Shown here in pieces: positions 44,199 to 53,656 of a stretch of 64,000 nt of DNA. Origin of the DNA: Leptospirillum sp. (GTDB taxonomy: Bacteria; Nitrospirota; Leptospirillia; Leptospirillales; Leptospirillaceae). Position 1 is the first letter of the stretch. The number at the start of each line of letters is the position of its first letter. The stretch is taken from assembly GCA_027315205.1 (NCBI GenBank), contig DAHUYM010000001.1, positions 186,001-250,000 on the forward strand, given 5' to 3'. Both the position numbers and the translations under genes were made by a program. Below the pieces are notes generated by a model. It saw nothing but the letters and a program-made list of their open reading frames with translations, was not told the origin of the DNA and searched no databases.

Positions 44199-44411
44199 TC
44201 AAAAGTTCTCGAGGGCCTTCATTTCCCTCTCGAGCTCTGAAAGCCGATCGCGAAGATCTTCGGCACTTTGTTCACCGAGCCAACCCCTGAGCTCACCTTC
44301 GTCGATCGCCTCGACGACCGTTTCCCACATCCGGCTGTCGACCTCTTTTTCCTTTTCAAACATCCCCCTCAAAACCAGTATCCGGTCCCTGATTTCTTCG
44401 TAAGATTGCAT
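44199..44411 (-). CDS. Small helical hypothetical protein
   Basis: A 70-residue, charged, almost wholly helical protein; the last part (DLRDRLSELEREMKAL) has heptad spacing. ATG 44411 has GGAGG five bases upstream, whereas the open frame back to 44510 has no ribosome site. First gene of a two-gene unit with the J-domain protein, which may be its partner. Confidence 0.6.
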   Translation of the reverse strand: MQSYEEIRDRILVLRGMFEKEKEVDSRMWETVVEAIDEGELRGWLGEQSAEDLRDRLSELEREMKALENF

Positions 44412-44481
44412 GACTCCCTCCTGCGTTGTCGAGATGAACCCAACCAAGCTTGAGATCACGACGATCGATTTCCTCCTGCCT

Positions 44482-44510
44482 ATTTCAAACGAACGAACCT
44501 TAACCGTCAA
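44482..44510 (-). promoter_or_regulatory. Possible sigma-70 promoter of the J-domain unit
   Basis: On the minus strand TTGACG (44510-44505) and TGAAAT (44487-44482) are 17 bases apart, about 70 bases before the start at 44411. The spacer contains three GTTC repeats. Confidence 0.5.
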
Positions 44511-44564
44511 GGATCTATTCCTTCATGCCTTCCCCCAATTTTCGGCGAAAATCCGTGCTGTCCT

Positions 44565-44592
44565 TTGAACCCGGCCCAGAACTCTTTATAAT
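44565..44592 (+). promoter_or_regulatory. Sigma-70 promoter of the hemL-mfd-surA operon
   Basis: TTGAAC (44565-44570) and a perfect TATAAT (44587-44592) separated by 16 bases, about 95 bases upstream of the hemL start. Confidence 0.7.
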
Positions 44593-44686
44593 GGATCCGA
44601 TCTTCCGGTGATCGAACACATCTCTAGGGGTGATTTCTTTATTATCAATATCTTCCTCCGACATTCTTAACGATCAGGAGTTTCTT

Positions 44687-46003
44687 TTGTCGCGTTCCGA
44701 AGAGTTGTACAAAAAAGCCAAGCACATTTTTCCCGGTGGAGTCAGCAGTCCTGTTCGCGCTTTCGGTGCCGTCGGAGGAACTCCGCCCTTCATAGACAGG
44801 GGGGATGGGGCACGCATCTGGGATGTCGACCAGAATGACTATATCGATTTCGTCCTTTCTTACGGACCCCATATTTTAGGGCACAATGACCCCGACGTTC
44901 TTTCGCTGGCATGCGACGTTGCCCGAAAGGGACTTTCTTTCGGAGCCCCGACCGAAATCGAACTGCAACTGGGAGAAATGATCGTTTCCGCATTTCCCTG
45001 CATCGAACGACTTCGGTTCGTCAACTCGGGAACGGAAGCGACCATGTCGGCCATCCGTCTCGCACGCGCATTCACCGGACGCGTCAAAATCCTCAAATTC
45101 GAAGGAGCCTATCACGGACACGCCGATTCCCTACTTGTTAAGGCCGGATCCGGTGGTGCCACGTTTGGAGTTCCGGACAGCGAAGGGGTACCCGATGCGA
45201 TTGCGAGAGAAACCCTGACCCTTCCCTACAACGATGCCCAGGCGGTAAGGGACTTGTTCGACAGGGAAGGGGACTCCATCGCCTGCGCGATCGTCGAACC
45301 CGTTTCCGGGAATATGGGGGTTGTCGTTTCAGATGACGAGTTCCTGAGGGAAGTCCGAACTCAGACCGAACGTCACGGGGCTCTCCTGATCGCTGATGAA
45401 ATCATGACCGGATTCCGACAAACATATGGAGGGGTCCAGATTCTCCTTGGACTGGAGCCGGACCTCACGACCTTGGGGAAAATCATTGGTGGAGGACTTC
45501 CTGTCGGAGCCTATGGAGGAACGGGAGACATCATGAAAAAGATCGCTCCCGAAGGTCCCGTCTACCAGGCCGGAACCCTCTCCGGCAACCCGGTTGCAAT
45601 GGCATCCGGGGTAGCGACGCTCCGAAAATTGAAAACACCGGCCACTTATTCCATTCTCGAAGAAAAAAGCCGGAAATTGGCCGATGGCATATCGGGGGCG
45701 GGACGTGCCTATGGTCTTCCGCTCCGGATCAACCGGATGGGATCGATGATGACACTTTTCTTCTCCGAAAACCCGGTCACGGACTGGAGTTCCGCCCGAA
45801 AAGCGGACACGGCACTTTTCAGACATTTCTTTCAGGAAGCCCTGAAGGAAGGACTGTATCTTCCCCCGTCCCAGTTTGAAGCGTTCTTTCTGTCGACACG
45901 TCACGACGACGCCATCGTCAGCGAAGCCACTGAAAAATTTCAGCGCAGTCTTGCCCGAACCCGCGACTGGATCGACCGGGGGCGCCCCGAATCCCGGCCC
46001 TGA
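44687..46003 (+). CDS. hemL: Glutamate-1-semialdehyde 2,1-aminomutase
   Basis: A 438-residue PLP enzyme converting glutamate-1-semialdehyde to 5-aminolevulinate for haem. The N-terminus (SRSEELYKKAKHIFPGGVSSPVRAF) is typical. The PLP Lys is in TTLGKIIGGGLPVGAYGG, and FVNSGTEATMSAIRLARA is the phosphate-binding part. TTG 44687 is chosen for AGGAG six bases upstream. It opens a long plus-strand operon. A C5 haem pathway suits the tRNA-Glu synthetase nearby and the cytochrome-bearing cell. Confidence 0.95.
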   Translation: MSRSEELYKKAKHIFPGGVSSPVRAFGAVGGTPPFIDRGDGARIWDVDQNDYIDFVLSYGPHILGHNDPDVLSLACDVARKGLSFGAPTEIELQLGEMIVSAFPCIERLRFVNSGTEATMSAIRLARAFTGRVKILKFEGAYHGHADSLLVKAGSGGATFGVPDSEGVPDAIARETLTLPYNDAQAVRDLFDREGDSIACAIVEPVSGNMGVVVSDDEFLREVRTQTERHGALLIADEIMTGFRQTYGGVQILLGLEPDLTTLGKIIGGGLPVGAYGGTGDIMKKIAPEGPVYQAGTLSGNPVAMASGVATLRKLKTPATYSILEEKSRKLADGISGAGRAYGLPLRINRMGSMMTLFFSENPVTDWSSARKADTALFRHFFQEALKEGLYLPPSQFEAFFLSTRHDDAIVSEATEKFQRSLARTRDWIDRGRPESRP

Positions 46004-46040
46004 ACCTAGGATCCTGACTATTTATAAGGAAGGACTCACG

Positions 46041-46655
46041 ATGGAAAAATCTTCCGGTCTCTCCCATAAAACCACTGAAGACTGGTCCCTCCGAATCCGG
46101 AACCTTTTTGACGAAAGCATCTCCGCCAAGGAAGCGTTCGCAAAAGAAGCCCTTCCCCAGATCCTGAAAGCGACGGAATGGATGGTGGAAACGCTGCGGT
46201 CCGGAGGAAAGATCCTGATTTTCGGAAACGGGGGAAGCTCTTCCGACGCCATGCACATTGCCGGTGAACTGGTCAGCCGATTCTATAAAAACCGGGCCGG
46301 CCTTCCGGCAATAGCTCTCGGAACCAACATGGCATCGATGACGAGCATCGCGAACGATTACAGCTACGAGGACATCTTCGCACGGGAAGTGGAAGCCTTT
46401 GGCAGGCCTGGCGACCTCGCCATCGGAATCAGCACCAGCGGAAACTCTAAGAACGTCCTGAACGGGATCGCCAAGGCGCGGGAAAAATCCCTCAGGACAA
46501 TCGGCCTGACCGGGGGAACGGGAGGTCACTTGAAGGATAAGGTCGACCTGGCCCTCATCGTTCCCGCCAAGCTGACGCCCCGGATCCAGGAATGCCATAT
46601 CACGGTGGGACATATTCTTTGCGAACTTGTCGAGGATGAACTCTTTGCCACTTGA
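46041..46655 (+). CDS. gmhA: Sedoheptulose-7-phosphate isomerase
   Basis: A 204-residue SIS-domain isomerase, the first step of the ADP-heptose route for LPS inner core. The key motifs are ILIFGNGGSSSDAMHIAGEL, ISTSGNSKNVL and ECHITVGHILCELVE, with the metal/catalytic His and Glu. ATG 46041 has AAGGA upstream. The end overlaps rfaE2 by 20 bases. Also possible as the equivalent DiaA-type protein, but the rfaE2 neighbour supports heptose synthesis. Confidence 0.92.
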   Translation: MEKSSGLSHKTTEDWSLRIRNLFDESISAKEAFAKEALPQILKATEWMVETLRSGGKILIFGNGGSSSDAMHIAGELVSRFYKNRAGLPAIALGTNMASMTSIANDYSYEDIFAREVEAFGRPGDLAIGISTSGNSKNVLNGIAKAREKSLRTIGLTGGTGGHLKDKVDLALIVPAKLTPRIQECHITVGHILCELVEDELFAT

Positions 46656-47172
46656 ACCCACTCTTCCCTTTTCCGGAACGGCTTCAAAGATTGTTTCACG
46701 GATCGAACTTCTTGAAAAGGTACGTTCCCTCCGTGAATCAGGCCAGAAAATCGTGTTTACGAACGGATGTTTCGATCTTGTGCATGCCGGGCACATTGAG
46801 GTACTCGAAAATGCCAGGAACTTTGGGGATTTTCTGATCGTTGCACTGAATACGGATCGATCTGTCCGTGACATCAAGGGACCGTCCCGACCCCTCGTGC
46901 CCGAACACCGAAGAGCGAGAGTCATCGCGGCACTCTCTTCGGTTGGTGCCGTAACCCTGTTCGACGACCCCACTCCCTACAGCCTGATCGCCGACATACT
47001 CCCGGATATCCTGATCAAGGGCGGGGACTGGACCCCGGACCGCATCGTGGGTTCGGACATCGTTCTCGGCCATGGCGGGAAAGTCGAATCCATCCCTCTT
47101 TTGCCGGATTCCTCAACCACCCTCCTGATCGAACGAGTCCTCGAACGTTACCGCTCCGGCGGTACAACCTGA
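46636..47172 (+). CDS. rfaE2: Heptose-1-phosphate adenylyltransferase (HldE C-terminal type)
   Basis: A 178-residue cytidylyltransferase-like enzyme that adenylates D-beta-D-heptose 1-phosphate to ADP-heptose. It has TNGCFDLVHAGHIEVLENA, with the HxGH nucleotide motif, and a later KGGDW. The kinase half of HldE is not attached and not in the window, so this is the separate-domain form. ATG 46636 overlaps gmhA. Confidence 0.9.
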   Translation: MNSLPLEPTLPFSGTASKIVSRIELLEKVRSLRESGQKIVFTNGCFDLVHAGHIEVLENARNFGDFLIVALNTDRSVRDIKGPSRPLVPEHRRARVIAALSSVGAVTLFDDPTPYSLIADILPDILIKGGDWTPDRIVGSDIVLGHGGKVESIPLLPDSSTTLLIERVLERYRSGGTT

Positions 47173-47180
47173 AGCGACAC

Positions 47181-50100
47181 ATGACTAGGTTCTCACGATT
47201 CCGATCAGGCCTGAACGACGTCCTAGCCTCCCTTCCTGGCCTCGAAAAAGGGAAAAAGATACAGCTGAACGGTTACCATACCGACGCTCTTCCCCTCATT
47301 CCGTTTATCGCCCGACCTCTCCTCGAGGGGAAAACCCTCTGGATACTCTCCGAAACGATCGAAAAAGCCCAGCATCTCGTCCAGTCCCTTGAAACATTCG
47401 AAAGCCTGTTCGGAATCCCCCTTGCGACGATACTCCTTCCCGAGGAAGAGGTCCTGCCATACGAGGCCGAAAGCCCTCCCGATTTTCTTCGCGCCGAACG
47501 CGTCCACGCCCTTTCCCGTTTGGCGAAAGAACCGATCGATGTCGTCGTGACCACGTTTCCGGCCGTTGTCCGGAAGACCCTTACGCCGGAACTCATGAGG
47601 AAGATGTCCTGGAACATCACCATCGGAGGTATCCTGGACCGGGATGAACTTTCAGACGCGCTTGTCCGGATGGGCTTCTTCCGCGTACCCCAGGTATCGG
47701 CACCCGGGGAATTTTCGGTGCGTGGGGCTCTTCTCGACGTCTATTCCCCCGCACGTCCAGAACCGATCAGGCTCGAATGGGACGACGAGCGACTGGCTTC
47801 GATACGATGTTTTGACGTCAACACCCAGAAATCCATCGCTTCCCTGCAGTCCGTGGAAATATTGCCCGGATCGGAATGGATCCCCCCTTCCCTGGGGGAC
47901 ATTCCCCCGGGTCCCGCCAGAGACTGGCTTGAATCCCACCAGGTCACCCCCCTGTCTCCCGGCATCGAACGCTTCACCCCATTCTTCTATCCGGACGCCT
48001 GTTCCCCTCTCGCATATTCGACGAACCCCGTCCTCCTCATCGAGGATATTTCCGCGATGAGCCATAAAAAAGAGGATTGGGGACAGCGGGTCCGGGAAGG
48101 ATGGTCATCGATTGCGGAAGAAGAGCGTGCGTTCTTGCCTCCCCCGGAAGCCGCGTTCCTCTTCCATCCGGACCGCGGATTTTCAACATTCGAATTGTCG
48201 TTTCCGACTCTTCTCCTTTCCCCGTTTTCAAAGGACGGGGCGGGTTTTCTGACGCGGTCCCCGGAAGCGATCCTCCGCCATGACGATTCCTGGCTGTCCC
48301 AGATCCAGTCTCTTCAGGCCGACCATCATCTCCTGGCCGTTTTCCAGACCAAAGGACAAAGGGACCGCTTCCAGGAAATTCTGGTGAACCAGGACATCCC
48401 GTTTCGGTCGCTGGGAACTCTTCCCGACTGGGAGGATGATCCGGAAAGCGGACCTTATCCGGTTCGGACAACCCTCGGCGATGTCGGCGAGGGGTTCTAT
48501 CTTCCCCAAGACAACGTTCTCGTGGTATCCGACAGTTTCCTGTTCCGAAAGAAATCCGAACCCAGAATCCGCCGGACATTCTCGACCGCGTCATCGGTCT
48601 ACCGGAGGGAAAGGCCCCCTCTGAACGAAGCGGAGCCGGTCGTCCACCTGCAGCACGGGATCGGAATTTATCGGGGACTGAAAGAGATCGATGTCGGAAC
48701 GATTCCGGGGGAGTTTTTCGTCGTGGAATACCGGGATGGTGACAAACTCTACGTTCCGGTGGAACAGGCGGACCTTCTCCAGCCGTACCGGGGTCCGGAA
48801 GGATCTTCCCCCTCTCTCGACCGGTTGGGGGGACAGACCTGGAACCGGACGAAAGCCAGGGTTCGCAAGGAAATCGAAAAGATTTCCCAGGAGCTTGTCG
48901 AGCTCTACGCCAAGAGAAAGACCGTCCCAGGCTTCGCCTATTCCCAAGACTCCCTCATGGTGAGGGAATTCGAAAACGCGTTTCCCTACGACTTGACGCC
49001 CGACCAGGAAGAAGCCTGGTCGTCGGTATCGTCGGATATGGAAATGCCTATTCCGATGGACCGACTCGTTCTCGGAGACGTAGGCTTCGGGAAAACGGAA
49101 ATCGCGATGAGAGCGACATTCAAGGCGATCGCCGACGGAAAGCAGGTCGCCGTCCTCGTTCCGACGACGCTTCTCGCCATGCAGCATTTCGAGACGTTCC
49201 GCGAGCGATTTTCCGGATTTCCCGTCCGGCTGGCCCTCCTCTCACGTATGGTGTCCCCGGCCGAAGTCAAGAAAATCCGGAAGGAAGCCGCGCAAGGCTC
49301 GATCGACATCCTTATCGGAACAACGGCCCTGTTGAGCCGGGAAACTGAGTTCCACGACCTCGGACTCCTCGTCATCGACGAAGAACAGCGGTTCGGTGTG
49401 AGTCAAAAGGAACGGCTCAAAAAACGTTTTCCTGCCGTCGACGTCCTGACCCTTTCGGCCACCCCCATACCGCGGACCCTTCAAATGTCCATGTCGGGAC
49501 TTCGGGGCATCAGTTTCATCATGACGCCTCCTCCGGGCCGCAAACCCATAAAGACCGCAATCCTCCCGTTCGATCGCCCCCGAATTCGGGAAGCCATCGA
49601 TCGGGAACTCGCCAGAGATGGACAAATATTTTTTATTCACAACAGGGTCCAGTCCATCTCCCGGATCGTCCATTACCTTTCCCGTCTCTTCCCGGATGTT
49701 CCCATCGGAATGGCACACGGCCAGATGGATGATACAATGATGGAGCAGGTCATGGACCGGTTTATCCACCGGCACTACCGGATACTGGTTTCCACGGCGA
49801 TCGTGGAATCGGGTCTCGACATTCCGTCGGCCAATACGATACTTGTCAATCGTGCGGACAACTTCGGTCTCTCCGAGCTTCACCAGCTTCGGGGAAGGGT
49901 CGGTCGATCCGGCCAGCAGGCGTATTGCTACTTCCTGACCCCGGGCGAATCCGCACTGACCGATTTGGCACGCAAACGACTCCGGACGCTCCAGGACAAC
50001 ACAATTCTGGGCTCCGGCTACCAGATCGCCATGAGAGACCTGGAAATCCGGGGGGCGGGAAGCCTTCTGGGCCATCAACAAACCGGACATATTGCCCTGG

Positions 50101-50666
50101 TCGGCCTGGATCTTTACCTGGAGATGGTCGAAGAGGCCATACAAACCCGGATCGAGCCGGAATCCCTGCCTTCCACGACTGAGCCGGTCCGGATCGATCT
50201 CGGCCGCGAATCCCGATTTCCGGAAGACTATATCGAGCACCCCGCCCAGCGCATCGATTTCTATCGGCGCCTGGCCCATATCTCCGACATTTCGGACATT
50301 GCAAGTCTTGAAGAAGAAATCATTGACCGTTTCGGGCCTCTTCCCAGATCGGCAAGAGGTCTATTTCTGGGGACCCGCCTCAGGTTGCTGGCGACACGTC
50401 ATGGATTTTCAGAGGTTCGTATCCGGGATCGCGAAATGACTCTCAAGCCTACGTTCTTCGGACTCCTGACCCCCGAAAAAGTCTCGGTGCTTTCAGGGCT
50501 CTTCGAAGGACGCCTCTGGGCAAACCCGGACCTGTCCCTGAATGTACTGGGTACGACACTTTCATTTTGCGAGGATCTGGAACGGATCGGACAGGTCCTC
50601 GCAGGCGGCTCACCCCTCCATTCCGACGGGGGCCGAAAGGCGCAAGCGTTACAATCCCGTTCCTAA
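47181..50666 (+). CDS. mfd: Transcription-repair coupling factor
   Basis: A 1161-residue SF2 translocase of normal size. It removes stalled RNA polymerase at lesions and recruits UvrA. The N-terminal UvrB-like region (LPEEEVLPYEAE) is followed by the RNA polymerase-interacting domain (VHLQHGIGIYRGL), the RecG-like motor with Walker A GDVGFGKTEIAMRA and box DEEQRFGV, the TRG motif region, and the C-terminal autoinhibitory domain. Starts eight bases after rfaE2. Confidence 0.96.
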   Translation: MTRFSRFRSGLNDVLASLPGLEKGKKIQLNGYHTDALPLIPFIARPLLEGKTLWILSETIEKAQHLVQSLETFESLFGIPLATILLPEEEVLPYEAESPPDFLRAERVHALSRLAKEPIDVVVTTFPAVVRKTLTPELMRKMSWNITIGGILDRDELSDALVRMGFFRVPQVSAPGEFSVRGALLDVYSPARPEPIRLEWDDERLASIRCFDVNTQKSIASLQSVEILPGSEWIPPSLGDIPPGPARDWLESHQVTPLSPGIERFTPFFYPDACSPLAYSTNPVLLIEDISAMSHKKEDWGQRVREGWSSIAEEERAFLPPPEAAFLFHPDRGFSTFELSFPTLLLSPFSKDGAGFLTRSPEAILRHDDSWLSQIQSLQADHHLLAVFQTKGQRDRFQEILVNQDIPFRSLGTLPDWEDDPESGPYPVRTTLGDVGEGFYLPQDNVLVVSDSFLFRKKSEPRIRRTFSTASSVYRRERPPLNEAEPVVHLQHGIGIYRGLKEIDVGTIPGEFFVVEYRDGDKLYVPVEQADLLQPYRGPEGSSPSLDRLGGQTWNRTKARVRKEIEKISQELVELYAKRKTVPGFAYSQDSLMVREFENAFPYDLTPDQEEAWSSVSSDMEMPIPMDRLVLGDVGFGKTEIAMRATFKAIADGKQVAVLVPTTLLAMQHFETFRERFSGFPVRLALLSRMVSPAEVKKIRKEAAQGSIDILIGTTALLSRETEFHDLGLLVIDEEQRFGVSQKERLKKRFPAVDVLTLSATPIPRTLQMSMSGLRGISFIMTPPPGRKPIKTAILPFDRPRIREAIDRELARDGQIFFIHNRVQSISRIVHYLSRLFPDVPIGMAHGQMDDTMMEQVMDRFIHRHYRILVSTAIVESGLDIPSANTILVNRADNFGLSELHQLRGRVGRSGQQAYCYFLTPGESALTDLARKRLRTLQDNTILGSGYQIAMRDLEIRGAGSLLGHQQTGHIALVGLDLYLEMVEEAIQTRIEPESLPSTTEPVRIDLGRESRFPEDYIEHPAQRIDFYRRLAHISDISDIASLEEEIIDRFGPLPRSARGLFLGTRLRLLATRHGFSEVRIRDREMTLKPTFFGLLTPEKVSVLSGLFEGRLWANPDLSLNVLGTTLSFCEDLERIGQVLAGGSPLHSDGGRKAQALQSRS

Positions 50667-50689
50667 TTCCATCCGAGAGGAGACCTCCT

Positions 50690-51568
50690 TTGAATCGTCA
50701 ATCCACAATCCTTCCCGCGGCCTTTTTGCTTCTGTTGCCCCTGTTCCTTGGGTCCTGCCACAAAGACCTTCAACCCAACGAGCTCGCCCGGGTCGGCGAT
50801 CATTCGATCACCCGCGAAGACCTGCAGAAAAGGCTCTCGGATATCGGAGTATCACCTTCCAAGGACCCAAACATGACGTCGGAGGTCTTGAACCGGATGG
50901 TCGACGACCTGCTTATCGCGTCGAAAGCCAGGAAAGAAGATCTGGACAACTCCGACGACATACGGAAGAAGGTTTCCGAATACCAGAACCACCTTCTCAA
51001 GAAAGCTCTCCTGAAGAAGGAAGTTGACGACAAGATCAAGATCACCGATGCCGATATCGCCGCTTATTACGCCAAACATCAGAAGGAAATCCGCCAGCCC
51101 GGCTACGTTGAACTCCGCCAGGTGGTCTTTCCGAATGACTCGGTCGCACGACGGGAAGTGTCGAGACTTAAACAAAAAGGCGGGTTCCGGAAAGCCATCA
51201 CCAAGTTCAAGGGCGGCCCGGTCGGAAAGCTTTACGAAGGAACGGTGCCACAGAAATTCGTGAGTTATTTCTTCGGTCTTCCCGAAGGTTCGGTATCCGG
51301 CCCCCTTTCCCTGAAAGACGGAGTCCATTATTTCCGGATCGACAAGGTCGTTTCCGGGCAATCCCTCTCTCTTGAACAAGCCCGTGAGGGCATACGGAAC
51401 TACATAACATCGCAGAAAAAAAAGTCCCTTTACCAAGCCCTCGTGAACCATCTGAGGTCCGAAACGACCGTGACCATCAACGATAAGGCGCTGGCATCCC
51501 TGATCGCCTCAGGGGCGAAAACTCCGGTTCTGGCCAACCCACCCGCCCAGGCATTGCCTAACAAGTAG
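50690..51568 (+). CDS. Parvulin-like lipoprotein (SurA/PrsA family, divergent)
   Basis: A 292-residue protein. The signal peptide ends in LFLGSC, a good lipobox. A SurA-type N-terminal helical domain (GDHSITREDLQKRL) is followed by a reduced PpiC-like region (VELRQVVFPND... GSVSGPLSLKDGVHYFRIDKV), in which typical active-site residues are hard to see. TTG 50690 has GAGG/GGAG upstream. First of three related genes; probably a periplasmic chaperone for outer membrane proteins. Confidence 0.78.
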   Translation: MNRQSTILPAAFLLLLPLFLGSCHKDLQPNELARVGDHSITREDLQKRLSDIGVSPSKDPNMTSEVLNRMVDDLLIASKARKEDLDNSDDIRKKVSEYQNHLLKKALLKKEVDDKIKITDADIAAYYAKHQKEIRQPGYVELRQVVFPNDSVARREVSRLKQKGGFRKAITKFKGGPVGKLYEGTVPQKFVSYFFGLPEGSVSGPLSLKDGVHYFRIDKVVSGQSLSLEQAREGIRNYITSQKKKSLYQALVNHLRSETTVTINDKALASLIASGAKTPVLANPPAQALPNK

Positions 51569-51581
51569 GGGTGCCGGAAAG

Positions 51582-52622
51582 ATGCCGGGAATCTCCGGTC
51601 CGAACCACAACGCATTTCTCGCATTCGCCAGGGGGAGAACGATCGCTTGGGCCGTCCTTCCGTTCCTCGCCCTCGGCGGATGTTTTCACCGGACTCCCGG
51701 AGACAGGATCGTCGGACACCTGGGTCGTCAACCCATTACGATCAGGGATCTGCAGTACACAGCCGAATTCATGGGGCTGACCGATTTCACGAACGGAGAA
51801 CCCTCGAAATGGCCCGAAGTGGAGCGGAACCTGGTCCTCCGGGAAACGGTCCAGGACCTTCTTCTGGAAAGGGAAGCCCGCAAACGCCACATCGCAGTCG
51901 ATCCACGGGATGTCGAATCGTTTTCATCCCTCAATTTTCCGGAACTCTCCGACGTGAACCCCATCCCCGACAAGCCGGGGGGGCCGGACCTCAAAACCCT
52001 CATCCGGAAAAGGCTTCTCATTGAAAAAACCGTCAAGGCCCTTTTTCCGGTTCGCAAGATTTCCCAATCGGAAATCCGGAATTACTACCTAAGCCATCCC
52101 AAGCGTTTTCAGAAAAAGGAAGAAGCCATTGTCGACCATATCGTCGTCGCCCGGGAAAACGAAGCGAACACGATTCACGATGCCCTTACGAAAGGGGCAT
52201 CGTTCAAGACTGTCGCCCGTCTGCAATCCCTCGGAACCGAAGCGCGGGACGGTGGAAGAATGAAACCCTATGCGCGGGGAACGTTTCCTCCCCCGTTCGA
52301 TTCGGTGTTCTCGCTAAAACCCGGTCAGATAAGTGACGTTCTTTCTTCCCCTTACGGTTACCATGTATTCCGGCTTGAGCAGATCCTTCCCGGGGGTTCT
52401 GTGCCACTCGAGGATGCCCGAAAAAACATTCTTCGCACTCTCCGCCACAAACAGGAGCAAAAATCCCTCGACAATTGGCTCTCGGCCAAGCTTCGCATTC
52501 ATGTTTTCCGACCGGAAAAAAAATATGAGGGGATTTTTCACCTTCCGATCGGATACAATGGGAAAAATCCGTCTCCACAGACTTCCGATCCGAACATGGA
52601 GAAACCCCAGAACACCCGATGA
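51582..52622 (+). CDS. Parvulin-type peptidyl-prolyl isomerase lipoprotein
   Basis: A 346-residue protein with an N-terminal lipobox (FLALGGC). The SurA-like helical region (GRQPITIRDLQ) precedes a PpiC domain at about residues 185-275 (VDHIVVARE..., GGRMKPYARGTFPPPFDSVFSLKPGQISDVL...YGYHVFRL). It should act in the periplasm. It starts 13 bases after the previous gene and overlaps surA by four. Confidence 0.8.
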   Translation: MPGISGPNHNAFLAFARGRTIAWAVLPFLALGGCFHRTPGDRIVGHLGRQPITIRDLQYTAEFMGLTDFTNGEPSKWPEVERNLVLRETVQDLLLEREARKRHIAVDPRDVESFSSLNFPELSDVNPIPDKPGGPDLKTLIRKRLLIEKTVKALFPVRKISQSEIRNYYLSHPKRFQKKEEAIVDHIVVARENEANTIHDALTKGASFKTVARLQSLGTEARDGGRMKPYARGTFPPPFDSVFSLKPGQISDVLSSPYGYHVFRLEQILPGGSVPLEDARKNILRTLRHKQEQKSLDNWLSAKLRIHVFRPEKKYEGIFHLPIGYNGKNPSPQTSDPNMEKPQNTR

Positions 52623-53656
52623 ATCGTTCAACCCTCGTCACCCCCCGGATTCTCTGGACTTTTTTTACCCTTTCGGCCGGCCTTTTCCTGTTCGTCCTGC
52701 CGGCGGAACCCTCATGGGCCGAGAAAGTCCTGGTCGACGAGGTCCTGGCCGTCGTGAATCATCATATGATCACCAAGAGCGAGATCGACCGATCCCTCGC
52801 CCCTACCCTCCACAAGCTCCATCAACAGTTCCGTGGCAAAGCCTACCAGGAGCTCGTGGAGTCCCTCGAATACCGGCTCCTGATGAAAAAAATCAACGAG
52901 CGCCTCGAACTCGAGGAAGCCGATCGGGTGGGATTGACCCTCACCGACGACGAGCTCGACCGAACGGTCCAAACGGTCATGCAGAAAAACAATTTCACCT
53001 CGAAGTGGCAGTTCAAGGAAGCCTTGGCCGAGCAGGGAATGAATTACCACCAGTATCGCCAGCAGCTCCGAAAGCAGGTGACGATCCTGAAACTTATCAA
53101 CGAAGAAGTTCGCTCCACGGTCGTGGTCAGCCAGGACGAAGTGCACCAATATTATCTGGCCCACCGAAAGGCGTACATGTTGCCTCCCCACGTGACGCTC
53201 TCCGACATATTCCTGAAGATCCCTGCCGGTTCCACACCCGAACAAGTGGAAAAGATCCGGCTCCGCGGCGAGCATATCCTGAGGCAGCTCAAGCGGGGTG
53301 ATGATTTCGTGATCCTCGCCGGATCGGAGTCCGAAGGGCCGAATGCGGAAAACGGAGGATTTCTTGGGGATCTCACAAAGGACCAGCTGCTCCCCGAACT
53401 GGTCGATCCCGCTTTTTCTCTCCCCGTCGGACACGTCAGCAATATGATCCGGACGGACAAAGGTTTCTACATCATCAAGATCGACAAACGGGAAGACCAG
53501 CCCTACCGGAAGTTCAAGGATCTCAAAAACCAGATTTTAAACGATCTCACAAAAAAATTGACCGAAAAGCGTATCCGGATCTGGCTCGAAAAACTCAGAG
53601 CCCGTTCCTATGTCGTGATCTACGCCAAGCCTCCCATGGACATCACCAAGGGCTAG
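52619..53656 (+). CDS. surA: Periplasmic chaperone SurA-type peptidyl-prolyl isomerase
   Basis: A 345-residue protein with a cleavable signal peptide ending near PSWAEK. The SurA N-terminal chaperone domain (VDEVLAVVNHHMITKSEID) is followed by one parvulin domain (VTLSDIFLKIPAG... NGGFLGDLTKDQLLPEL...KGFYIIKID). E. coli SurA has two parvulin domains. It helps fold outer membrane proteins. Starts in an ATGA overlap with the previous gene; its TAG stop shares CTAG with the convergent engB stop. Confidence 0.87.
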   Translation: MNRSTLVTPRILWTFFTLSAGLFLFVLPAEPSWAEKVLVDEVLAVVNHHMITKSEIDRSLAPTLHKLHQQFRGKAYQELVESLEYRLLMKKINERLELEEADRVGLTLTDDELDRTVQTVMQKNNFTSKWQFKEALAEQGMNYHQYRQQLRKQVTILKLINEEVRSTVVVSQDEVHQYYLAHRKAYMLPPHVTLSDIFLKIPAGSTPEQVEKIRLRGEHILRQLKRGDDFVILAGSESEGPNAENGGFLGDLTKDQLLPELVDPAFSLPVGHVSNMIRTDKGFYIIKIDKREDQPYRKFKDLKNQILNDLTKKLTEKRIRIWLEKLRARSYVVIYAKPPMDITKG

